NCBI GenBank assembly: GCA_041694635.1
Contig: JBDNHI010000103.1
Coordinates: 1-64,000 of the forward strand
DNA: 64,000 bases
Direction of reading: 5' to 3'
Source: UBA969 sp041694635
GTDB lineage: Bacteria; Planctomycetota; Planctomycetia; Gemmatales; Gemmataceae
The position numbers and the translations under genes are program-made. Numbering within the stretch: the stretch's first letter is position 1; the number at the start of each line of letters is the position of its first letter. The notes beneath the pieces were generated by a model. It did no database searches. It was not told the origin of the DNA and was given only the letters and a program-made list of their open reading frames with translations. Of the stretch, positions 8,254-15,647 are shown piece after piece.

Positions 8254-8787
8254 ATGAGTTATTTACGGCTGGAAGTACAAGACCAAAAAAACGGTTTTAA
8301 AGAAATACAATCTTATGGCCCCGCACCTTATCTCCTTGTTTTTCTTAGGCATTTGGGCTGAGTTCCCTGTAGGGCCCACTTAGGGGACATCCGCGATTGT
8401 TGGCCGATGTTCCAAGGTGTGGGAGCAACAGTTGTTGCAATTACTTTTTGTCCCGTAGAAGATGCGACCAAGCTTTCTCTAGAGTTGAATCTTCCTTTTC
8501 CTCTAGTTTGTGATATGAAGAAAGAGCTTTATAAAACCTTTGGTTTAGGAAGGGCAACTTACCTTGGGTTTTTTTCTCCAAGAGTCTTGTTCAAGTTTTT
8601 TGTCAAAGTATTATCTGGGTGGTTGCCATCCTTGCGCTATTCTAAAGAAGATTTATTGCAGTTGGGTGGGGATTTTATCTTAATGGGAAGTGGTGAAATT
8701 AAGTTTGCCTATCGTTCAGATTCTCCTGTAGATAGGCCAACTGCAAAAAACTTAGTGGCAGAATTGAAGAAAGTTGAAAGAAGTTAA
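8254..8787 (+). CDS. Peroxiredoxin-like (AhpC/TSA_2-type) candidate selenoprotein, TGA read as Sec36
   Basis: 177 residues if TGA 8359-8361 is decoded as selenocysteine. ATG 8254 has an AAGAGGGA site 4 nt upstream. Translation gives YLLVFLRHLG-U-VPCRAHLGDI, then GVGATVVAITF and LNLPFPLVCDMKKELYKTFGLG. This aligns throughout with the peroxiredoxin-like family (AhpC-TSA_2/PRXL2 type), whose active site is FLRHxGCxxCR. The TGA sits exactly on the first (reactive) Cys and the second is kept as Cys39, giving U-x-x-C as in eukaryotic SelU-type homologues. The frame is otherwise open. A hairpin 30 nt after the TGA fits bacterial SECIS rules. The alternative is a Cys-to-stop mutation or sequence error, which would leave a useless 35-residue peptide. 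Confidence 0.75.
8385..8413 (+). promoter_or_regulatory. Candidate bacterial SECIS hairpin (Prx-like gene)
   Basis: GGACAUC (8385-8391) pairs with GAUGUUCC (8406-8413) with one bulged U at 8410. After a C-C mismatch, GC (8393-8394) pairs with GC (8403-8404), leaving the 8-nt loop GAUUGUUG (8395-8402). The outer stem ends 30 nt after the TGA and the loop starts at nt 33. Published bacterial SECIS criteria ask for an apical loop 16-37 nt after UGA with a G in its first two positions; this is met. Confidence 0.55.
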
Positions 8788-8790
8788 AAG

Positions 8791-8976
8791 TTAGTCATCG
8801 TTTTCATCATCGATGATTTCGATACCGTGTTCTTCAAGTAAAGCGAGAAGTTTATCAAGCCGTTCGGGGTCCGATTTTTCTTTAGTGACGGCGTTAAAAA
8901 CTTGCTGGAAAGTTACAAAGCCTTTAGTTTCGCCTAATATTATTAAATCTTTTAAAGTTTCTTGAATGGTACTCAT
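8791..8976 (-). CDS. Stand-alone sigma-70 region 1.1 domain protein
   Basis: 61 residues from ATG 8976, chosen because a GGGGG-containing site lies about 7 nt upstream; earlier in-frame codons lack one. The whole protein resembles region 1.1 of primary sigma factors: TLKDLIILGETKGFVTFQQV, then DPERLDKLLALLEEHGIEII and an acidic tail DDENDD. In primary sigma factors this acidic module occupies the RNA polymerase DNA channel and masks the DNA-binding regions. Here it has no other sigma region attached. It may act in trans on a sigma factor or on polymerase (inference). It converges on the Prx-like gene (3-bp gap) and lies about 180 bp from the ECF sigma gene. Confidence 0.75.
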   Translation of the reverse strand: MSTIQETLKDLIILGETKGFVTFQQVFNAVTKEKSDPERLDKLLALLEEHGIEIIDDENDD

Positions 8977-9156
8977 TACCAACCCCCTTTGGGATAAGAA
9001 TTCCTTCCACAATACAATTCATATTATTGTACCTGCAATAGGTAAATTGTGCTAGTGTCTTAAAATAAAATTATAAATGATATGAAACCTTGTTTCTTAA
9101 ATCTTTTTTGTAGTGTGTTTCGTCTCATTTAGAGTGAAGTACAATGAAGCCAAACT

Positions 9157-9714
9157 ATGAAGCGTAGTGTTGTCACTGATAATGGTAATACCAAGGAAAA
9201 ACTGGGTAAACAATCCAGTTCAGAACGCTTATTAGACACTTTCAACACGATCAAGGATGAATTAACCAGTACGCTTTGGTTTATTCTTGGCAATAAAGAC
9301 GACGCCCAAGATGTTGCTCAGGATGCCTTCCTGAGATGCTGGAAAAAACAAGAAACCCTTCCCGAAGTTCAAAACTTGCGGGCTTGGATTTTCAAGGTAG
9401 CTATTAATGCTGCTAAGGATGTTCGTAAAAGTGCTTGGAAGCGTAAGACAAGAACAATGCCTGAGGAGGAAGTCATGCAAAATTTCGAGTCAGATTCTCC
9501 GGTTCAACTTTTGGAAGAAAAGGAAATGATGGAGCAGTTGCGAAAAGCACTGATGGATTTAAGGCCTGAAGAAAAAGAAGTTTTTCTTCTTAGACAAAAT
9601 GCTGAAATGAGTTACGAGCAGATTGCTGAAACCGCTAACAGGCCCTTGGGTACTATTAAAACTCAAATGCGATCTGCGTTGCAAAAACTTAAACTTGCCC
9701 TTGCACCTGCTTAA
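9157..9714 (+). CDS. ECF-family RNA polymerase sigma factor
   Basis: 185 residues. Region 2 is visible at about residues 25-95 (LGNKDDAQDVAQDAFLRCWKK, then LRAWIFKVAINAAKDVRK). Region 4 spans about 125-180 (LRKALMDLRPEEKEVFLLRQ, then MSYEQIAETANRPLGTIKTQ with its helix-turn-helix). No region 1 or 3 is present, as expected for ECF sigma factors. It is followed after 40 nt by a large membrane protein whose N-terminus carries a zinc anti-sigma-like motif, so the two probably form a sigma/anti-sigma pair. The Shine-Dalgarno sequence is weak. Confidence 0.9.
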   Translation: MKRSVVTDNGNTKEKLGKQSSSERLLDTFNTIKDELTSTLWFILGNKDDAQDVAQDAFLRCWKKQETLPEVQNLRAWIFKVAINAAKDVRKSAWKRKTRTMPEEEVMQNFESDSPVQLLEEKEMMEQLRKALMDLRPEEKEVFLLRQNAEMSYEQIAETANRPLGTIKTQMRSALQKLKLALAPA

Positions 9715-9754
9715 TTGCTTTATTCAAAATTAAAATAATGTCTGGGAGATTGAT

Positions 9755-12700
9755 ATGTGGACTTGCCAAAATACCGAAGAAAAATTGTTCGAGTTCTTGT
9801 ACGAGTTGCTTGACCAATCGGAAAAAGATGATTTTTCACAGCATTGCTTGGCTTGTGGTGCGTGTGGCTTGAAATTAAAAAAAGCGTTGGGGCATAAAGA
9901 TTTGCTGGTTAGGGCTACAAAAGTTCAATTTCCTAACCTTAAGTTTGAAGCCCCTAAAGAAGTTTCATCCTCGTTAGCTATGCCTGCCAGTTTCGATAGC
10001 GCTCGCCTTTGGATGTGGTCTGCAGCAGCCATTCTTATTTTAGGTTTAGGTTTGCCTGCGGGCCTAGGCATTTTTAACTACTTTTATTGCTCTACCATTG
10101 TAAAGCATCATGTCGACCACTTGGCTTTCGTAAAAAAAGAATACATATTAAAGTCCAAGGCAGTTGCCCTACTTCAGCAAGAAGGGATGGCCAAAGTTCG
10201 AGATGCTGCTGACGAAATTCAAAAACAACAACTGAAGGTCGTGGTGACGGGCCCTGCAACTTTGCAACCGGGGGCTCCCAATAGTTACCAAATTTTAACA
10301 CGCGATAATTTAAACAGACCTGTTGATGCCAAGATCGAAGCGTTTGTTGAAGATAAAGCAAATGGCGGAACCCGGTTTCCCGTTGCTTCCCAAATTACAA
10401 AAATGGGCCAATTGCAAGTTGTCATTCCTCCAGACCTTCCCTTGCGTGCGGGAAGTCAGCCAACCCTAATTGTCTCTGCTTTAAGAGATGCAGAAACTAA
10501 AGTCCAGATCACCGAAGGACTGCAATTAGCCTCGATGGTTTTTGTGGCTCACATTGCAACCGATAAGCCGATGTACCAGCCTGGTGAAACGGTTTATTTT
10601 CGTACGATGATTTTGGAGCGTTTTAGTTTACGCCCCCCTGAGCAAGACTTTTCCCTTAACTTCGTTTTGACTTCGCCCACCTTAGAGCAACGGGTGGTGG
10701 GTCAGGGTGGAGGTGGAATTTCTAAAACTGATAAACCCTTGGAAACTATTAAAGGCCCAGATGGTAAACCTTTAAAAGGTGTGGGTGCGGGTTCCTTTTT
10801 AATCGATCCGAATGCCCCCGGTGGCGAATATATCCTTACTGTAAAGGATCAAGAAAACCGCTTTCCCGAGCAAGTTCGTAAGTTCATTGTCAACCGTTAT
10901 CAAAAACCGCGGATTAATAAAGAACTTGATTTTAATCGCAGGTCTTATGGCCTAGGCGATGAAGTGGTAGCTAATTGCAAGGCAGTTTCTGCAGATGGAA
11001 AACCTCTTGCAGATAAACCTGTGCTTGCTTCATTAAATTTGGATGGTGTGCAAATTGGCTCCGATGGTAAAGCAAATAATAATCAAATTCGATACCAGAC
11101 GGATGCGCAAGGAAAAGTTACTGTCAAATTTAAATTGCCCTCAACTATTGAAAAAGGACAGGCAAGCCTTTCTGTTGTTTTTGATGATGGTGGTAATACC
11201 GAAACTTTGGTTAAACCGGTGCCAATCCTTTTGAATAAGGTAAATCTGGAATTCTTCCCCGAAGGTGGTGATCTTGTTTTAGGTATTAAAAGCAGGGTTT
11301 ATTTTCAGGCGACTACCCCTTTAGGAAAGCCCGCGGATATTGTGGCTTCTATTTTGGAAAATGGTAAAGAAATCATCCCAGTGGTGAAAACTTTAACGGA
11401 TGAAAAAGAACCGGGAATTAATCAAGGACTAGGAAAATTTGAGCTTACCCCTAAAAAAGATGCTCTTTATGAGTTAGTAGTAAAAAATCCTTCGGGAATT
11501 GAAGGAAAGTTTAAGCTGCCTTTGGTTAAGGAATCGGGCGCTGTTTTAAGAGTTCTAGACGAAATTGTTAAGCCCGGTTCCCCTGTTAAATTTCAAGTAA
11601 ATTCTACTTTTAAATCTCGATTGATGATCGGCGTTTATTGCAGAGGTAGGCTGCTAGATTCGATCTTATTAGAACAAGGAAAGACCACTGCAGAGCTTAA
11701 CCTTTCCGACCCTAGCGGTGGGGTTTGTAGGGTTACTGTCTTTGAAGAAAAAATCCCTAATGCAAAAACTCGCGAGTTAGTGCCCGTTGCGGAAAGATTG
11801 TTTTATCGAACCCCTCTAGAATCTATGCGAATCAAATTGATTCCAGATATGGCTGCCTATGTGCCTGGCCAAAAAGTTAAATTGAAAATCGAAACCTCTA
11901 ATGAGCTTAGCAACTTAATCCCTTCGATTATTATGCTGGGCGTGGTAGACCGTACAGTCATTACCATGGCGGATGAAAAAACCGCCCGCACTATGCCCAC
12001 TCATTTTCTCCTTACCACCGAAATTCGCAAAGCTCAAGACCTCGAATACACCGATGTCCTGTTAGGCGATCATCCTCGATCTTCTGAAGCTTTAGATTTG
12101 TTATTAGGTTCGCAAGGCTGGCGCAGGTTTGCAGAGCAAGACCCTAATAAGTTTAGGCAGATTCATAAAGAGGAAGCCGATAACTTACTGGTTACTATTG
12201 GCCAATCATCGACCCAAGAAAAAGATCTTGCAATGGTAACGGTGGATAAAATCGCCACGGATTATCAAAAGAAAATAACCGAAGCGCAAGTAAAGTCAGA
12301 TAAGGCCCTTGAGGTAAAAGACGCTGCGGTAGCATCTGCTGAGGTTTTAGCAGCGATAACCAAGTTAAATGGTTGGAATCAGTTTTTCGAGAATTTGAGC
12401 CGTAATTTGTTCAAACTTGTTGGTGCTTTATTTCTAGTAATGGCCGCTGGATTTGTAATCAACGGATTGGTTTTTAAGAAGGTGGGTAGGTTTACATTTG
12501 GCGCTCTAATTTCTGTTGCTGGATTGGCTTTAGTCTATGTACAAACGAAGGAAGCTTTAAACCCAGTGGTGATGAAAATGGCACAGGTTGCTGGTGTAAG
12601 AGAAGACGCTGCAGTCGATAGTGCGCCAATGATGGAAATGAAAATGGAAAAATTAATGATGATGAAAGATGAGATGCCGAATTTGCCCCCTGTCCTCGCT

Positions 12701-15247
12701 TTCAAGGGCCCTGCTTTAGCAGCTAATAACAACTTAGGGTTGGCTAACGATAATATTGCCGGCAATATTGCTGGAGGTGCTGGTGATAAAAATCTTGCGC
12801 CGAGGCTTGGGGCAGTTGCAAACCTTGGTCGGGTGCAACAAAGAGATTTGCAAGATGGTGAAAATCGTAAGCAGATGCCTCCCTTCTTCGGACTTGCAGA
12901 TAGAAGAAAACAAAATCTGGCGGATGGTATTCAGGCCGATTTAGCTCCGCAAGGATTTGGTGCAGCTCAACCAATATTTAATGATAGGGAACAACTTGAA
13001 AAAAATGCAAGGTTTGCTGGGCCCTTTGCCAAAATGCAGGCACAGAGGGTTTTCCCTCCAATGCTAGTTCGTGAGTATGCTCACGAACGAACCCAAGGTG
13101 AACGATCTGAACTTCGTACCGATTTTACTGAAACAGTTTGTTGGAAACCTTTTATCATCACCGAAGATGGTAAAGCGGAAGCTATCTTTGACCTCAGTGA
13201 TTCTGTCACTAGTTTTACCGCAACTGCTTTTGCTAATACCTTGGATGGAAGGCTTGGTGCTGCAAAAGTGGTAATCGAGTCTAGAATTCCTTTAGTTCTT
13301 CAGCCAAAAATTCCTCTCGAAATTAATGCAGGCGATGAAATTTTTGTTCCTCTTGCTATCACGAGTAACGCTACTTCCAAAAAAAATGCAAACATAACTT
13401 TAGAACGATTTGATGGCTTACAACTTTTAGAGGGGCAGCCGAACCTTGCCCTCGAATTGAACCCTAATGAAACTATTCGTAAGCTTTATAAATTTAAGCC
13501 TACCATTGTTGAAGGAGAGATTTCTCTTGGGTTTAAAGGTAAATCGCAAGGTTTTGCGGAAGATGCGATTCGTCAAACCATTAAGGTTTCATCTTCTGGT
13601 TTTCCTATTGCAAATGCTTTCAGTGATACCCTAGAAGGCACGATGGTTACTAAAATCACCATGCCTGAATCGATTATCCCTGGAACTTTAAAAGTGAATG
13701 CAAGGGTTTATCCCTCTGTGCTTGCAGATCTTCAAAAAGGGCTTGAAGGGCTACTAAGAGAGCCCCACGGCTGCTTCGAGCAAACTTCTACAACCAATTA
13801 TCCTAATCTTTTGGTGCTCGATTATTTGCGTGAAAGTAATTTGAGTGATCCTGCGGTGGAAAAGCGTGCCCTTGCACTCCTAGATAACGGTTATAAAAAA
13901 CTGGTCTCGTTCGAGTGTATGAATAATCAAAGTAATACGAGGCAGGGGTATGAATGGTTTGGTGGCTCTGCACCTGCTCACGAGGCATTGACCGCCTATG
14001 GGTTGTTGCAGTTCCGCGATTTAACTCGGGTTATGAATATTGACCAAGCTATGCTTAAGCGTACTCAGGATTATTTGCTTGGCCAAAAAGATGGCAAAGG
14101 TGGGTTCAAGCGCAATGCCCGGGCTCTCGATTCCTTTGGCAGAGCTTCAGATGATATTACTAATGCTTACATAGTTTGGGCCCTTACTGAATCGGGTAAA
14201 GATGATGATGTTGCTACTGAACTTGCAGCTTTAAAATTAAAGGCAGCAGACTCTAAAGACCCTTATTTTCTTGCCTTGGTTGCCAACTCGCTTTTGAATC
14301 GGGATGACCGTCCTACTGCTTTAAACTTGCTTAAGAAAATGCTAGCTTTGCAAAAAGAAGAAGGCTTCTTTAATGCTGAAAGCACAAGTATTACTGGTTC
14401 GGGTGGGGTTAGCCTGCAGATCGAAGCCACCGCTTTGGTCATACTTGCCTTGTTAAAAGCTAATGAACCGCAGTTCAATCTTCCTATTCGAAATGCAATT
14501 ACTTGGGTTTCTAAAAACAGAAGTGGCGAAGGGGCTTTTGGGTCTACGCAATCTACTATCTTGGCATTGAAGGCGCTTATTGCTTTCACCAAGGCAAATA
14601 AAAAAACTGCGGAGGCGGGCGAAGTGCGATTGTTCCTTGGTGATCAAGAGATGGCCAAATTCGCTTTTGCTCAGGGAGCTTCCGAAGTTATGGAGCTAAA
14701 GCTTCCCGAACCTGAAAAGAATTTGAAGCCTGGTGATAATGAAATTCGCATCCAAGTTACAGGAAAAAACACCTTTCCAGCTACTTTAAGTTGGTCTTTT
14801 AACTCGATCAAGCCTGCTAATATTAATAACCTGCCACTTAAAATTGAAACCAGCCTTAGCAACCTCAAAGCCAGCGAGGGTGATACCCTGCAACTAAAAC
14901 TTAATTTAAAGAATAATCTGGATAAGGGGCAGGGGATGGCGGTTGCCATTGTTGGCATTCCAGCGGGGCTTTCTCTTCCTGAAGATTTCAAACAATTGAA
15001 ACAGTTTTGCCTGAATCCTGAAGATGGGTCAAAACCTGTCCTAAGTGCATTTGAAGTTTTGGGTAGGGAACTTGTGCTTTACTGGCGTGACCTTGCCCCT
15101 AATCAGAATATAGAATTAAAGCTTGATCTGGTTTGTAGGGTGCCCGGTAATTATTCTGGTCAGGCTTCTCGTGCATACCTTTATTATAATCCCGAACTTA
15201 AACATTGGGTTGAACCTTTGAAGGTTGCTATTACCGCAAAGGAATAA
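9755..15247 (+). CDS. Membrane alpha-2-macroglobulin-like protein with anti-sigma zinc motif
   Basis: 1830 residues. Residues 1-80 look cytoplasmic and hold H30-x3-C34-x2-C37, the core of zinc-binding anti-sigma (ZAS) domains. A membrane helix follows at about 87-110. Residues 150-800 contain macroglobulin (MG) beta-domains (TDKPMYQPGETVYFRTMILE is the MG2 signature). Two further hydrophobic segments at about 886-930 are followed by a Met/Asn/Gln-rich spacer. The thioester motif PHGCFEQTSTTNYPN (Cys1340, Gln1343) and its alpha/alpha-toroid domain follow, then a C-terminal receptor-like domain. Bacterial alpha-2-macroglobulins trap proteases in the periplasm. Fusion to an anti-sigma-like head next to an ECF sigma gene suggests direct signalling from trap to transcription (inference). 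No pbpC neighbour is seen. Confidence 0.85.
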   Translation: MWTCQNTEEKLFEFLYELLDQSEKDDFSQHCLACGACGLKLKKALGHKDLLVRATKVQFPNLKFEAPKEVSSSLAMPASFDSARLWMWSAAAILILGLGLPAGLGIFNYFYCSTIVKHHVDHLAFVKKEYILKSKAVALLQQEGMAKVRDAADEIQKQQLKVVVTGPATLQPGAPNSYQILTRDNLNRPVDAKIEAFVEDKANGGTRFPVASQITKMGQLQVVIPPDLPLRAGSQPTLIVSALRDAETKVQITEGLQLASMVFVAHIATDKPMYQPGETVYFRTMILERFSLRPPEQDFSLNFVLTSPTLEQRVVGQGGGGISKTDKPLETIKGPDGKPLKGVGAGSFLIDPNAPGGEYILTVKDQENRFPEQVRKFIVNRYQKPRINKELDFNRRSYGLGDEVVANCKAVSADGKPLADKPVLASLNLDGVQIGSDGKANNNQIRYQTDAQGKVTVKFKLPSTIEKGQASLSVVFDDGGNTETLVKPVPILLNKVNLEFFPEGGDLVLGIKSRVYFQATTPLGKPADIVASILENGKEIIPVVKTLTDEKEPGINQGLGKFELTPKKDALYELVVKNPSGIEGKFKLPLVKESGAVLRVLDEIVKPGSPVKFQVNSTFKSRLMIGVYCRGRLLDSILLEQGKTTAELNLSDPSGGVCRVTVFEEKIPNAKTRELVPVAERLFYRTPLESMRIKLIPDMAAYVPGQKVKLKIETSNELSNLIPSIIMLGVVDRTVITMADEKTARTMPTHFLLTTEIRKAQDLEYTDVLLGDHPRSSEALDLLLGSQGWRRFAEQDPNKFRQIHKEEADNLLVTIGQSSTQEKDLAMVTVDKIATDYQKKITEAQVKSDKALEVKDAAVASAEVLAAITKLNGWNQFFENLSRNLFKLVGALFLVMAAGFVINGLVFKKVGRFTFGALISVAGLALVYVQTKEALNPVVMKMAQVAGVREDAAVDSAPMMEMKMEKLMMMKDEMPNLPPVLAFKGPALAANNNLGLANDNIAGNIAGGAGDKNLAPRLGAVANLGRVQQRDLQDGENRKQMPPFFGLADRRKQNLADGIQADLAPQGFGAAQPIFNDREQLEKNARFAGPFAKMQAQRVFPPMLVREYAHERTQGERSELRTDFTETVCWKPFIITEDGKAEAIFDLSDSVTSFTATAFANTLDGRLGAAKVVIESRIPLVLQPKIPLEINAGDEIFVPLAITSNATSKKNANITLERFDGLQLLEGQPNLALELNPNETIRKLYKFKPTIVEGEISLGFKGKSQGFAEDAIRQTIKVSSSGFPIANAFSDTLEGTMVTKITMPESIIPGTLKVNARVYPSVLADLQKGLEGLLREPHGCFEQTSTTNYPNLLVLDYLRESNLSDPAVEKRALALLDNGYKKLVSFECMNNQSNTRQGYEWFGGSAPAHEALTAYGLLQFRDLTRVMNIDQAMLKRTQDYLLGQKDGKGGFKRNARALDSFGRASDDITNAYIVWALTESGKDDDVATELAALKLKAADSKDPYFLALVANSLLNRDDRPTALNLLKKMLALQKEEGFFNAESTSITGSGGVSLQIEATALVILALLKANEPQFNLPIRNAITWVSKNRSGEGAFGSTQSTILALKALIAFTKANKKTAEAGEVRLFLGDQEMAKFAFAQGASEVMELKLPEPEKNLKPGDNEIRIQVTGKNTFPATLSWSFNSIKPANINNLPLKIETSLSNLKASEGDTLQLKLNLKNNLDKGQGMAVAIVGIPAGLSLPEDFKQLKQFCLNPEDGSKPVLSAFEVLGRELVLYWRDLAPNQNIELKLDLVCRVPGNYSGQASRAYLYYNPELKHWVEPLKVAITAKE

Positions 15248-15647
15248 AACTAGGGTTTAAAAATGGAGGTTATGGGATTTAAATTATTAAGAATGTTGGC
15301 CTAAACTCATTCAGTTGTTGTTAAGGGGTTAAAGGTTGGAATATTTTTTAAAAAAGTTACATTAGCTCGATTTTTTAAGGTTTTAGAGGGATTCAAGTTC
15401 TAATCTGATTTGATGCTAGTTTCTTGCTAGATTCATTGCTTTTTGTTAACTATTGGCGTTTGTCTAGTAGATTGACACCACTTTTTAGTCCTTATAATCG
15501 TTAAACCAATCCCATTTCCTTTTGACTTACCCAAGTTAACTTCATAAATAATGAAATAAGCGATTGTTTTGATTATTTTGTAAGTTGACAAATTATGGCC
15601 ATTTTACCTTGGGCAATAACGCTTAAGAAACACAGGGGAATTGATTT
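15248..15647. other. 400-bp intergenic region before ppdK
   Basis: No open frame with protein-like content. The only recognisable element is a promoter-like pair at 15472-15498, listed separately. The rest is AT-rich with short T and A runs. Confidence 0.6.
15472..15498 (+). promoter_or_regulatory. Candidate sigma-70 promoter for ppdK
   Basis: TTGACA (15472-15477) and TATAAT (15493-15498) are both perfect consensus hexamers but separated by only 15 nt, shorter than the usual 17. Start of transcription would be near 15505, giving a leader of about 140 nt. Confidence 0.4.

Noticed and set aside
8362..8388. Hairpin GUUCCCU/AGGGGAC immediately after the TGA of the Prx-like gene as SECIS
   Set aside because: Its loop begins about 8 nt after the TGA, closer than the 16-37 nt required for bacterial SECIS elements. 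The hairpin at 8385-8413 fits better, although the two overlap and only one can form at a time.
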